From Allobosea sp. (GTDB taxonomy: Bacteria; Pseudomonadota; Alphaproteobacteria; Rhizobiales; Beijerinckiaceae), in assembly GCA_024231975.1 (NCBI GenBank), contig JAAEQB010000009.1, positions 132,615-196,614 of the forward strand: a stretch of 64,000 bases of DNA, read 5' to 3'. Below the pieces are notes generated by a model. It was not told where the DNA came from. It made no database searches and saw only the letters and a list, made by a program, of their open reading frames with translations. Made by a program: the position numbers and the translations under genes. Below, piece after piece: positions 15,912 to 26,166 of the stretch. Positions within the stretch are counted from its first letter, which is position 1. Each line of letters begins with the position of its first letter.

Positions 15912-16786
15912 CGGAGCCCAACATCATTGTCGCGGCCAATAGCGGCGACGTCCTTGGCGAGTCGCCGAGCTGGCTGGCACGCGAGCAGTGCCTGTACTGG
16001 ATCGACCTGCGAGCCCCGGCGCTGCGGCGGCTCGATCCGGCGAGCGGCACGGTCGAAAGCTGGGCGATGCCGGATCTGATCGGCGCCGTGGTCGGCCGGC
16101 GCTCCGGCGGCCTCGTCCTTGCGGTCCGTCATGCCCTGCTCGGCTTCGATCCGCACGATGGGGAGTTCGCAGCGATCGCGAACGTTGAAGGCGGCCCGCC
16201 CGAGAACCGCCTCAACGACGCCAAATGCGACCCTACCGGCCGCATCCTCTGCGGCAGCATGTGGGATTTCGGCCTGCGCACGACCGGCGGCCTCTATTCT
16301 GTCGATGCTGCCGGCGCGGTCGCGCAGCTGAGAGCGGGCGTGACCGTCGCCAATGCCATCGCCTTCGCGCCGGACGGGCGCACCCTCTATTTCACTGATA
16401 CGCGGCAGGGAGCGATCGAGCAGGCCGATTACGATCCTGCGACCGGCGAGATTGGCCCGTGGCGCGGCTTCGCGGCCGCCGATGCCGCGCCGGGCCGGCC
16501 CGATGGGGCGACGGTCGACGCCGGCGGCTATCTCTGGAACGCCCGCTATCAGGGCGGCTGCCTTGCCCGCTTCGCGCCGGACGGTCGGCTCGACCGGCTT
16601 GTCGAATTGCCGGTCAGCCAGCCGACCTCTTGCGCCTTCGGCGGGCCCGATCTGCGCACGCTCTATGTGACCACCGCGCGCCAGAAACTGAGCGCCGAAG
16701 CCTTGGCGGCCGAGCCGCTGGCCGGCGCGCTGCTGGCGCTCGATGTCGGCGTGGCCGGTCTCGTCGAGCCGTTGTTCGCGGGCTAG
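15908..16786 (+). CDS. SMP-30/gluconolactonase/LRE-family lactonase
   Basis: 292 residues forming a six-bladed propeller that hydrolyses sugar lactones with one divalent metal. Metal ligands expected of the family are visible: Glu in LGESPSWL (residue 18 region), Asn in RLNDAKCDPTGR, Asn in VTVANAIAFAPDGRTLYFTDT and Asp in DGATVDAGGYLWNARY. No signal peptide, so cytoplasmic. Coupled to the GntR gene by ATGA, it probably opens the lactone made by the SDR or another dehydrogenase in the regulon. Confidence 0.9.
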   Translation: MTEPNIIVAANSGDVLGESPSWLAREQCLYWIDLRAPALRRLDPASGTVESWAMPDLIGAVVGRRSGGLVLAVRHALLGFDPHDGEFAAIANVEGGPPENRLNDAKCDPTGRILCGSMWDFGLRTTGGLYSVDAAGAVAQLRAGVTVANAIAFAPDGRTLYFTDTRQGAIEQADYDPATGEIGPWRGFAAADAAPGRPDGATVDAGGYLWNARYQGGCLARFAPDGRLDRLVELPVSQPTSCAFGGPDLRTLYVTTARQKLSAEALAAEPLAGALLALDVGVAGLVEPLFAG

Positions 16787-16803
16787 CGCGACCCTCGTCG
16801 CGC
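16786..16803. terminator. GC stem-loop between convergent genes
   Basis: GCGCGAC and GTCGCGC form a 7-bp stem with a 4-base loop between the SMP-30 and SDR stops. There is no T run, so it is only a weak terminator candidate. Confidence 0.35.
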
Positions 16804-16807
16804 GACG

Positions 16808-17641
16808 TCACCAGCCGAGATGGCGGCCGCCCGTCGCCTGCAGGTCGGCCCCGGTGATGAAGCTCCCGGCCTCGGAGCACAGCAGCAGCGCTGCCCCGGC
16901 GATCTCGCTGACCTCGCCGGCCCGCCGCATCGGCGCCGAGCCCTGCTGAATGCGCTGCCATTGCCAGGCGTCCTCCCGGCGCCAGCGATTGCGTTCGGTG
17001 ACGATCAGTCCCGGCGACAGGTTGTTCACGGTGACGCCATGGGGCGCGTAATCGGCGGCGAGATTGATGGCGAGGTTGTGCTGGGCGCTCTTCAGCGAGG
17101 CATAGATCGCGAGGTCCGGCTCCGGCCGCGTCTGGTTGATCGAGCCGATCGTCAGCACCCGTCCCCATTGCCGCTGCTTCATGTCGGGCAGGGCTTCCTG
17201 GAGCAGCTCGATCGTCGCGCGGTAATTGATCCTGAGCTGCCAGTCGATCTCGTCGTCCGGCAAGGCGGTGAATGCCGTGCGCTTCTGCACGGAGGCGCAG
17301 ACGACGAGCACGTCGATCCCGCCCAGCCCGGCGATCGCCTCGCGCACGCAGCGCCGAGCCTCGCCGGGCACCGAAAAATCCGCCTCGATCGCGAGCGAAC
17401 GGCCGCCACGCGCCTCGATCTCCGCCACTGTGGTTTCTGACGCCTCGGGCAAGCCGAAGGCCGTGTCGGCCGCGCGCGAGAAATGGATGGCGACATCGGC
17501 GCCGGCGTCGGCAAAGGCGATGGCGATCTCGCGGCCGAGGCTGACGCTGCCGCCGGTCACCAGCGCGCGCCGCCCCTTCATCGAGAAACGTTCGGCGACA
17601 GCGGCGGCGTTCCGGGCTGCGATCTGCTCTGAAGAGGGCAT
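16808..17641 (-). CDS. Short-chain dehydrogenase/reductase (SDR)
   Basis: 277 residues. Cofactor loop ALVTGGSVSLGREIA (residues about 26-40), catalytic Ser in LTIGSINQTRP, catalytic YASLK (Tyr-x3-Lys) about 13 residues later, then NNLSPGLIVTERN. A classic SDR with a 20-residue N-terminal extension. It is divergent from the sulfatases, and its upstream region carries an operator-like site at 17654-17665. Its likely role is oxidising the desulfated sugar (or sugar acid) before the lactonase; the substrate is inferred only from neighbours. Confidence 0.92.
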   Translation of the reverse strand: MPSSEQIAARNAAAVAERFSMKGRRALVTGGSVSLGREIAIAFADAGADVAIHFSRAADTAFGLPEASETTVAEIEARGGRSLAIEADFSVPGEARRCVREAIAGLGGIDVLVVCASVQKRTAFTALPDDEIDWQLRINYRATIELLQEALPDMKQRQWGRVLTIGSINQTRPEPDLAIYASLKSAQHNLAINLAADYAPHGVTVNNLSPGLIVTERNRWRREDAWQWQRIQQGSAPMRRAGEVSEIAGAALLLCSEAGSFITGADLQATGGRHLGW

Positions 17642-17653
17642 GTCAGATCTCTG

Positions 17654-17665
17654 ATTTGATCAGGA
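17654..17665. promoter_or_regulatory. Degenerate GntR operator candidate ATTTGATCAGGA
   Basis: Shares ATTTGATCA with the perfect palindrome and stands 12 bases upstream of the SDR start. Its centre is 74 bp (about seven helical turns) from the perfect site at 17728-17739, which would suit looping between the divergent genes. Confidence 0.45.
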
Positions 17666-17684
17666 GTTGAGTTTAGACGCCATA

Positions 17685-17713
17685 TTGCCTTGTGTTGTGT
17701 CAAGGGATATGAC
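17685..17713 (+). promoter_or_regulatory. Possible promoter of the sulfatase pair
   Basis: TTGCCT (17685-17690) and TATGAC (17708-17713) are spaced by 17 bases, followed after about 14 bases by the GntR palindrome. A repressor there would cover the start of transcription. Found by eye. Confidence 0.4.
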
Positions 17714-17727
17714 CTGCCGAGCTCAAT

Positions 17728-17739
17728 ATTTGATCAAAT
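17728..17739. promoter_or_regulatory. GntR operator candidate, perfect palindrome ATTTGATCAAAT
   Basis: The same 12 bases as at 15138-15149, placed 16 bases before the sulfatase start at 17756 and just before the ribosome site GGAG. Confidence 0.65.
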
Positions 17740-17755
17740 TATGCGGAGAAGCCGG

Positions 17756-19207
17756 ATGCGCCGACCCAACATCCTGCTGTTCATGCCGGACCAGCTGCGC
17801 GGTGACTGGGCCGGGCCGGGCAATGCAGGGCGCGTGCGCACCCCGGTGCTCGACCGAGTCGCTGCTCGCGGAGTTCGTTTCCTGAAGGCGATCTGTCCGT
17901 CGCCGATCTGCGGTCCGTCACGGGCCTGCCTGGCCTCGGGCTACGAGTATGACCGGGCAGGCGTGCGCAACAACGGCTACAGCGCCTCGCCGGATGCGCC
18001 GAACCTCTATCGCCAGCTGCGCGATGCCGGCTACCACGTCATGACCTGCGGCAAGCTCGACCTGCTCAAGGGCGAGCCCGATTGGGGCGAGGACGGCCAA
18101 CACGCCCTGCATGGCCTGTCACGCCTGAAGCGACTCGGCTTCACCGGCGGGCTCGACAGCGCCGGCAAGCATGCCGCGATCTTCGCCCATCGCGACGGCC
18201 ATCCCGAGCCCTATTTCGCCCATCTGAAGCAGCGCGGGCTGGCCGAGACGCACAGCTCGGACTTCGCCGCCCGCAGATCGCTCGCCCTTGGAGCCGATGC
18301 GCTCGATTTCCCCGGCGCCGGTCCGAACTATCGCAACACTGCGCCGACCGCCCTACCGGACGAGGCCTATTGCGATAACTGGATCGGGGCCTGTGCGCTC
18401 TCGTTGATCGAGGAGGGCGCAAGGAGCGGCAAGCCCTGGTTCCTCCAGGTCAATCTCACCGGCCCGCACGAGCCGATGGATGTGACCAAGGCCATGGCGG
18501 CAGCTGCCGCCGGCCTCGACCCGCCCACGCCGGTCGCTCCGGCGGACGACATCACAGCGGCGGAGCATGGCGCGATCCGGCGCAATTATGCGGCGATGAT
18601 CGAGAACATCGACGCGATCTTCGGCCGGTTGCTGGCGCGGCTCGAAGCGCTCGGCCAGAGGCAGGACACCGTCGTCGTCTTCACCTCCGACCATGGCGAG
18701 ATGCTTGGCGATTGCGGCTATTGGGAGAAGTTCATCCCGCATCACGCCTCGCTGCATGTGCCGCTGGTGATCGCCGGCCCGACCGTCGCGCGGGGCGCGA
18801 CGGTCGCTGATCCCACGACACTGCTCGATCTGCACGCCACCTTCGTCGAGATCGCCGGGGCGCAGCCTCTGCCGGGGATCGACAGCCGCAGCCTGGTGCA
18901 TCAATTGGCCGATCCCGCGCGCAGCCATCGCGATGTCGTCCATGCCGGCCTTGGCAGCTGGCGAGCCGCCTATGACGGACGCTTCAAATATGTCGCCGGC
19001 TTCGACCCGCGCCTGCCGCGCAAGGTCATGGAAGCCGCTGCCTTCGCGGCCGAGCCGGACCAAAGCGGGCGCCTGGTCGAGCCGGAGGCCGATCCCACCG
19101 AAACAGCCGATCTGAGCGCACGCTATCCCGACATCGCCGCGCGCCTGCGGGCCTCGCTCACGGCGAACGCCTCGGCGAGCCGGCCGGCCGGGGAGGGGCG
19201 GGCATGA
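17756..19207 (+). CDS. Type I sulfatase (alkaline phosphatase superfamily), first of two
   Basis: 483 residues. The formylglycine site is CGPSR at residues 52-56, with Cys52 to be converted to formylglycine; metal ligands are expected at Asp12 and Asp17 (MPDQLRGD) and at FTSDHGEMLGD. The N-terminus MRRPNILLFMPDQ has no signal peptide, so it acts in the cytoplasm. Start chosen at 17756 because GGAG lies 7 bases upstream; an in-frame ATG at 17741 lacks a ribosome site. MPDQLRGD-type sulfatases include choline-sulfatase and phosphonate-monoester-hydrolase relatives; the ester here is probably a sugar sulfate. Stop overlaps the next sulfatase (ATGA). Confidence 0.94.
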   Translation: MRRPNILLFMPDQLRGDWAGPGNAGRVRTPVLDRVAARGVRFLKAICPSPICGPSRACLASGYEYDRAGVRNNGYSASPDAPNLYRQLRDAGYHVMTCGKLDLLKGEPDWGEDGQHALHGLSRLKRLGFTGGLDSAGKHAAIFAHRDGHPEPYFAHLKQRGLAETHSSDFAARRSLALGADALDFPGAGPNYRNTAPTALPDEAYCDNWIGACALSLIEEGARSGKPWFLQVNLTGPHEPMDVTKAMAAAAAGLDPPTPVAPADDITAAEHGAIRRNYAAMIENIDAIFGRLLARLEALGQRQDTVVVFTSDHGEMLGDCGYWEKFIPHHASLHVPLVIAGPTVARGATVADPTTLLDLHATFVEIAGAQPLPGIDSRSLVHQLADPARSHRDVVHAGLGSWRAAYDGRFKYVAGFDPRLPRKVMEAAAFAAEPDQSGRLVEPEADPTETADLSARYPDIAARLRASLTANASASRPAGEGRA

Positions 19208-20634
19208 GCCAGCGTCCGAACATCCTCTGGATCATGGGCGACGAGTTCAGGACCGACGCCTTGTCCTGCTACGGCACGCCGCATCCGGCGATCGCCACGC
19301 CCCATATCGACAGGATCGCCTCGACGGGCGTGCGCTTCGACAATTGCTTCTGCAACTCGCCGATCTGCGTGCCGTCGCGCACCAGCGAGATGACCGCGAA
19401 CCCGCCCGAGGTCACCGGCGTCTATGGCAATGAAGGCTCCTGGGCGAGCTACCCTTACGAGCGCGACCTGATCACCTTCCCCGAGCATTTCGCCCGCAAC
19501 GGCTATCGCACCCTGAACTTCGGCAAGACCCATCTGCCGGTGGCGCTGCGCCCCTGGCAAAGCGACGACCATGTCGGGGCCGATCTCGGCGGTTTCTTCG
19601 ACGGCGTCGAGGATGATGGCGGGCAGATCCTGACGCCGACGCTGAAAGCGGCGATCGGCGGGACTTTTCCCGGCCCCGTCGAGTTCCCCGGCAACAAGCT
19701 CACGCGCGCGGCTGCCGCCTGGCTGCGCAGCGAGGCGGCCGCCGAACAGCCCTTCCTCGCCCGCGTCAGCTATCTACAGCCGCACAGCCCGGTGATGCCG
19801 CCGGAGCCCTATGACGCGCTCTATCGCGATCTCGACTGGCCGCGCAGCATTGCCGGCGGGCCGCCGGAAAGCGCCTTCGAGCAGAGCTTCGTCGACGTCA
19901 TGCAGGCCGCAGCGCTTTCGCCCGATGCGCTCGCCCGCGTGCGCTCGGACTATTACGGCCTGGTCAAATGGCTCGACGACCAGGTCGGGACGATCCTCGA
20001 TGCGCTGGAGACTAGCGGCCTCACTGAGCGGACGATCATCGTGCTCGAGGCCGACCATGGCGTCTCGCTGGCCGAGCGCGGCCGGTTGCAGAAGCACACC
20101 TTCTTCCCCGAGGTCCATCGCATCCCGCGCCTGATCGCCTGGCGCGGGCACCTGCAGCCGCAGGCGCGGGCGGATTTGTGCGAATCCCTCGACCTCGCCA
20201 GGACGCTATGCGGCCTCGCCGGCATCATGCCGGCACAGAGCTTCCAGGGGCGGGATCTCTTCCGCGATCCTCCGCCGGACGCGGTCTTCAGCACCGTTGG
20301 CTACGGCACGACGGACAGCTACGCCTTGCCCAACCAGGTCGTCGGGCGCTGGCCGGACGGCCGCGGCTGGCCGCGGCGCTCCTGCATCCGGACTGCGCGC
20401 TATCGCCTCGACATGACGGTCCGGCAGGACGGCGCTCCTGTTCCGCCGGAGAAGGAAGATCCCTTCCTGGCCGACCTGGCACTGGATCCCTTGGAAGACA
20501 GGAACCGGGCCGCAGACCCGGCCTATTCCGCGGTTCTTGCCGAGCTGCGGGCAAGGCTGCGCGCTCATGCGGCCGATAGCTATGAGCCGGCCTTCGTGCC
20601 GATCTTTTCCGCGGCTGGGCGCGGCGTGAACTGA
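19204..20634 (+). CDS. Type I sulfatase (alkaline phosphatase superfamily), second of two
   Basis: 476 residues. Formylglycine site CVPSR at residues 55-59 (Cys55); metal residues in IMGDEFRTD (Asp13, Asp18) and LEADHGVSLAERG. No signal peptide. It is translationally coupled to the first sulfatase but is clearly diverged from it, which suggests a substrate with two different sulfate positions or two related substrates. Both need the FGE encoded at 5108-6076. Confidence 0.94.
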   Translation: MSQRPNILWIMGDEFRTDALSCYGTPHPAIATPHIDRIASTGVRFDNCFCNSPICVPSRTSEMTANPPEVTGVYGNEGSWASYPYERDLITFPEHFARNGYRTLNFGKTHLPVALRPWQSDDHVGADLGGFFDGVEDDGGQILTPTLKAAIGGTFPGPVEFPGNKLTRAAAAWLRSEAAAEQPFLARVSYLQPHSPVMPPEPYDALYRDLDWPRSIAGGPPESAFEQSFVDVMQAAALSPDALARVRSDYYGLVKWLDDQVGTILDALETSGLTERTIIVLEADHGVSLAERGRLQKHTFFPEVHRIPRLIAWRGHLQPQARADLCESLDLARTLCGLAGIMPAQSFQGRDLFRDPPPDAVFSTVGYGTTDSYALPNQVVGRWPDGRGWPRRSCIRTARYRLDMTVRQDGAPVPPEKEDPFLADLALDPLEDRNRAADPAYSAVLAELRARLRAHAADSYEPAFVPIFSAAGRGVN

Positions 20635-20709
20635 GCCGTGTCATTCAAACCGGACCATCCGTGCCGCCCATGGGGACGTCGATGGATGAGCTGCGGCAAA
20701 GAGCTGCTT

Positions 20710-20781
20710 CGTGCGGACCCTCAGAGCTCGCCTTCGGCGCATTTCGTTCATGCGCCCACTCTCGTGAACCAAGTCCGCACG
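20710..20781. repeat. Inverted repeat between convergent genes
   Basis: CGTGCGGAC (20710-20718) and GTCCGCACG (20773-20781) can pair across a 54-base loop within the 185-base gap between the sulfatase and amidohydrolase stops. It could help termination; no T run. Nothing coding is convincing in this gap. Confidence 0.4.
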
Positions 20782-20819
20782 CAGCCCCGGCACCCGTCGC
20801 GGGTCGCTTTGCCCCGGCA

Positions 20820-22004
20820 TCAGCAATGAATGATCGCTCCCTGCGCGATCACCACATTCGGGATTTGGCGTTCGATGATGGCCTGTGAAATGTGAGTGGC
20901 ATCGAATGCGATCAGATCGGCGCGCCCGCCTTCCGCGATCGCGCCGGCTCCGAGCCCCGCGACCCGTGCCGGGATCGTCGTGACGTGGTCGAGCGCGGCC
21001 GCGATGTCTTCGTCGCGCCGCAACCCGAAGCGGTAGCTCGCGAGCATGGCCCGGTCGATCATGCCGATAACCGATGAGGGGTTCCAGCAGTCGCGGATAT
21101 TGTCGGAGCCGAAGAAGACATCGACGCCGAGGTCACGCAGCTTCGGGATGGGCGGGCAGCGATCGCCGCCCGGAATGCTGGAGAGGATCGAAACCCTGGC
21201 CTCCCGCAGGGCTTTCGCCGTTGCCTCTAGCCGGGCAGGAGCGGCATCGGCGAGAGCAAAAGCGTGGCTGATCGTCGTGCGCCCTTCGAGGCCGGCGGCG
21301 CAGGTCCGCGCCACGATATCGTCGATCTCGGCCAGCCCGATCTCGCCGCCATCGTGCAGATGGATGTCGAGGCCGCGATCATAGCGTTCCGCCAGGCCGA
21401 AGATGATGTCGAGCTGGGCCTTCTGGTCGCCATCGATGCCGAGGGGGTCGAGCCCGCCGATGAAATCGGCGCCCATGCGCAGGGCTTCCTCTAGATAGTC
21501 CGCGGCAACCGGACAGGTCATGACGCCGCTCTGCGGAAAGGCGACGATCTGGATTTGGATCCGGTCGGCCCAGTGTTCGCGCAGCTCCAGCACTTCCTTC
21601 AGCGTATCGAGCTTTGAAACCTCGTCGATGTCGACATGGGTCCGCAGGCTGGTCGTGCCGAGGCGCAGCGCGGTCTCGAGCAGCTTCTCGGCACCACGCT
21701 CCACAAGAGAGGCCGGATTGGCGCGGCGGTGCGCCTTCTCGTCGTCGATGCGTGCCCGGATCGACGGGGCCGAGCGATGCGGGCGCCAGGGCATGGCCAG
21801 CAGGGTCTTGTCGAGATGGACATGGCCGTCGGTCAGGCCCGGCAGCACGAGCTGGCCTTTCAGGTCAAATCTCCGGCCAGGCTGCACCGGATCGCCTCTG
21901 GGGCGCATGGCAACGATCCTGCCGCCTGAGAACTCGATCGAGACCAGCCGGCCATCGGTGAGCCTGGCGTTGTCGAGCGTCAGATCAGGAGAGGTCGCGC
22001 TCAT
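20820..22004 (-). CDS. Amidohydrolase, cytosine-deaminase/AtzC-like
   Basis: 394 residues from the ATG at 22004, which overlaps the preceding stop (TGATG). Metal ligands His61 and His63 in LTDGHVHLDKTLL, then DIHLHDGGE, ISHAF and the Asp of FFGSDNIRDCWNP. This set (HxHLDK, LHxHD, SHxF, GSDNxxDxW) is typical of the cytosine deaminase/N-isopropylammelide amidohydrolase branch, which deaminates or hydrolyses N-heterocycles. It is the last gene of a minus-strand operon with a PotABC-type importer. Confidence 0.92.
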   Translation of the reverse strand: MSATSPDLTLDNARLTDGRLVSIEFSGGRIVAMRPRGDPVQPGRRFDLKGQLVLPGLTDGHVHLDKTLLAMPWRPHRSAPSIRARIDDEKAHRRANPASLVERGAEKLLETALRLGTTSLRTHVDIDEVSKLDTLKEVLELREHWADRIQIQIVAFPQSGVMTCPVAADYLEEALRMGADFIGGLDPLGIDGDQKAQLDIIFGLAERYDRGLDIHLHDGGEIGLAEIDDIVARTCAAGLEGRTTISHAFALADAAPARLEATAKALREARVSILSSIPGGDRCPPIPKLRDLGVDVFFGSDNIRDCWNPSSVIGMIDRAMLASYRFGLRRDEDIAAALDHVTTIPARVAGLGAGAIAEGGRADLIAFDATHISQAIIERQIPNVVIAQGAIIHC

Positions 22005-23580
22005 CAATATCTCGCATTGAAGCTGTGGAAGCTGGCTTCGGGTGCGGGCATCGGCCAGTCCTGGTAAAATGCCTGCAGATAGGGATGAAGGGCCGTCGCC
22101 AGCGCGCGGCGAGCCCGTTCTGCCTCGCTTGGCGGGCGCTGGAGCGAGGCTTCGAGCTCGGCGAGCACCACCTCCTTGTCGATGGCGGTGATCTTGCCGT
22201 CGCTCAGCACTGGCCGGCCGTCGATCAGGACATCGCGGATCATGCCGCACTTTGCCCTCTGGACGAGGGCCGAGACAATGTCGGTGTCGCCGTCGAGATA
22301 GGGTCTCCTCAGCAAGGCGCCGTCGACGATAACGATGTCGGCTGCTCTGCCGACCTCCAGACGGCCGATCGAGCGACCAAATCCGGTGGTGGCCGCGCCG
22401 TTCTCGGTCGCCATCCTGAATATCTGGCGCTCGGACAGCGGCTCGAAATCATGACCGGGCGAACGTTGGAGATTCCAGGCGACACGCATCTCCTGCAGCA
22501 TGTCGCGGTCGTCGTTGATGCCGGCCTGGTCGATCCCCAGTGCCACCCTGATGCCGGCCTGCTGGAACTCCTTCACCGGCGCGACACCGCTGCGCAGGCG
22601 CAGGCCGGAACTGGCGTTGTGGCAGATGCAGGTCCCGGTCTTCGCGAGCAGATCGATGTCGGCCTCGGTGCACCAGATGCCGTGGCCGATCGTCATCTTC
22701 GGCCCGAGCAGGCCGAGATCGGCAAGATGCCGGACCGCGGTTCCGCCGGTGTCCATCGCTGCGAAATGCCGCTGATAGGGCGTCTCCAGCAGGTGCATGT
22801 GCAGGCCGACATCATAGCGCTCCGCCAGCTTGCGCTGCGCGACGAGGCTTTCGAGCGTGCACCATTGCAGGTTCGCCGGCGCCAGCTGCACGCAGCTCAG
22901 CCCATCTTCGGCGGTGCCGAACCGGTCATGCAGGGCTTCGAAATGCGCGGTGAGCTCCCCGATCGAGCTGGGCGATCCGGCGATCATGCCTTCGAGAGGC
23001 TGGCGCAGCTCGGCAGGCAGCGACGCCAGGAAGGCCTCCTGCGCGCCGTAGACGAACCTGTTCCGATCGCGCCACATGAACGAATAGGAAGCGCGCATGC
23101 CGATGTCGCGATAGGCGCGCATGATGGCATCGGGCGTGGCGAGCCAGCCCTCGCGCGGTCCTGTCGGCCCGCCATGGATGTGCTGGACGGTGGTAACGCC
23201 CGATTCCACCATCTCCATGGCCGAGTAGAGCGTGTCGAGATACGGATCGACCGTTCGCCAGCCGATGAAGCGCGGCAGCCAGAGCTCGAGCGGCAGGAAC
23301 GGTGTGCCGTGCTGGAGCGGGGTGAGCCCGGTATGGTGGTGAGCGTTCACAAGCCCAGGCATGACGATGTCGCCGGCAGATCCGAAGACCTCGGCTCCGG
23401 GATAGGCCATCGACAGCTGTTCGAACGAGCCGAACTCGGCAATGCGGCCGCCTGAGACCAGCAGCGCGCCGCCCGCGTGCAGTTCCGCCCGGTCGTCGCC
23501 GTCGATACCGCACAGGATATGCCGTCCGCGCACGATCACCGGGTGGGCGCTGTCGGCCAATTCTCGCAATGGCACCGTCG

Positions 23581-23584
<4 letters not shown>
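22004..23584 (-). CDS. Amidohydrolase, TrzN/8-oxoguanine-deaminase-like
   Basis: 526 residues. Metal-site landmarks: GLVNAHHHTGLT (His82, His84), LHMHLLETPYQ, TIGHGIWCTEADID and the Asp of ALGIDQAGINDD. The ALGxDxxGxNDxxDM context is typical of ATZ/TRZ-type aminohydrolases (chlorohydrolases and purine deaminases). The start overlaps the ATPase stop (ATGA). An N-terminal extension of about 15 residues precedes the usual beta sandwich. Substrate unknown. Confidence 0.91.
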
Positions 23585-24693
<1,109 letters not shown>

Positions 24694-24696
24694 GAG

Positions 24697-26166
24697 TTAC
24701 TCCGCCCAGAGGGGCAAGGAAGGGGGAAAGCGTTCGGTCACGGTCCGGCCGAGGATGTCGTGGCTGGGATGGGCGTCCCAGACCGCTTGGCTCGATGCGG
24801 TGACCTCGGCGAGGATCTCCTCCTCGTCCGCGACGAGAAGGCGCCCGTCTTCGACCAGGATGTTGCCATTCACGATGACGGTGCTGATGCGATCGGGGCC
24901 GGCCAGATGAACCAGCGCCCTGATCGGATCCGGATTGGCGCCGAACGACAGGGAGCGGGGATCGACCAGGACGATGTCGGCCTTCGCGCCCGGCTCCAGG
25001 CGGCCGAGATCCGGGCGGGCGAGTGCCGAAGCGCCGGCGAGGTTGCTGGCCCGGAAGACATCGGCGGCGGCGCCCGCCTCGAAGTTGCCATCGGCGAGCT
25101 TGTTCATCAGCGACGCCATCCGCATCTCCGCGAACATGTCGAGCGGGTAGGTGTCGGTCGCGAGCGCGACGTTTACGCCGGCGCGGCGGAAGCGGTCGAA
25201 GCTCTCGAGCGCGATGCCACGGCGCGCGAAGGCGACCGGCGAATGCGCGACGTTGACGCCTGCCGCGCCGAGGATCGCGATATCGTCCTCGACGGGATAG
25301 CCGATGGCGCTGTGGGTGGAGATGTAGACGCAGTGCGCGAGGATCGTGCCGGCGTCGAGGACGCCCTCCTGCGCCAGGCATTGCACCGGCGTCAGGCCGG
25401 TTTGGCTCATCGTCTCGTAGAATTCGCGATGCTGTTCGACGAAATGCAGGGTGAATGGAACGCCGAGGGCGTTGGCGACCTTCTTGGCTTCCTTCCGCAA
25501 CTCCGGCGTGGAGAGATAGTATTCGTCGAGGGCGATGAGGCCCGTGACGAGACCGTCGCTCGATCTCGGGAGCCGTTCGACGAAACGGGCGGTTTCGTCG
25601 AGCGATCGCAGGCCGGCTTTCGTATCCAGCTCGCTCGAGACCTTGCCATCCGCCTCCAGCCAGTAGCGCCCTCCCGTCACGACAGGGCTCCAGACCAGCC
25701 GGATGCCGAACTCCCGGGCGGTCTCCAGCATCAGCTCGCCGTCGCGTGGACCGGCCGGGGCGAAGGCGACCACGGTCGTCACGCCGTTGCGCAGCAGCGA
25801 GGCGAAGCCGTAGCGCAGCGAGGCCCGCGCATCCTGCGGTGCGAGAAAGCCTGGGCGGCCGACGCGGTTCTGGGGAAGGAAGTGCAGGAAGCTCGATCTG
25901 ACGAACTCCCTGCGCCCGCCGTCGACCAGCAGTCGCGGCCCTTCATGCGCGCCGATATGGGCGTGCGTGCTGATCTGGCCGGGTATGGCGATCAGCCCGC
26001 GGGCATCGATCCTGCGCTTGGCCGGTCCCGGGAAGTCCTTGCCGACCGCGACGATCCGATCGCCGGTGATGGCGATGGCGCCGCCGTCCAGATAGCGATG
26101 CTGCTCGCCGTCGAAGGCAACGACCAGGCCTCCGGAGATGACGAGGTCGGCGATCTGCTCGGTCAT
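24697..26166 (-). CDS. Amidohydrolase family protein (ATZ/TRZ type)
   Basis: 489 residues from an ATG that overlaps the permease stop. Metal ligands His68 and His70 in ISTHAHIGAHEG, TLHFVEQHREF, TILAHCVYIS and the Asp of LATDTYPLDMFAEMR. It belongs to the aminohydrolase branch that removes amino or substituted amino groups from rings. It is placed between the PotC-like permease and the PotA-like ATPase, so enzyme and importer must be co-expressed. Confidence 0.91.
   Translation of the reverse strand: MTEQIADLVISGGLVVAFDGEQHRYLDGGAIAITGDRIVAVGKDFPGPAKRRIDARGLIAIPGQISTHAHIGAHEGPRLLVDGGRREFVRSSFLHFLPQNRVGRPGFLAPQDARASLRYGFASLLRNGVTTVVAFAPAGPRDGELMLETAREFGIRLVWSPVVTGGRYWLEADGKVSSELDTKAGLRSLDETARFVERLPRSSDGLVTGLIALDEYYLSTPELRKEAKKVANALGVPFTLHFVEQHREFYETMSQTGLTPVQCLAQEGVLDAGTILAHCVYISTHSAIGYPVEDDIAILGAAGVNVAHSPVAFARRGIALESFDRFRRAGVNVALATDTYPLDMFAEMRMASLMNKLADGNFEAGAAADVFRASNLAGASALARPDLGRLEPGAKADIVLVDPRSLSFGANPDPIRALVHLAGPDRISTVIVNGNILVEDGRLLVADEEEILAEVTASSQAVWDAHPSHDILGRTVTERFPPSLPLWAE

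Noticed and set aside
20635..20819. Short open frames in the gap after the second sulfatase
   Set aside because: About 60-75 codons, no ribosome site, no family resemblance; the gap lies between convergent genes and is better read as untranslated.
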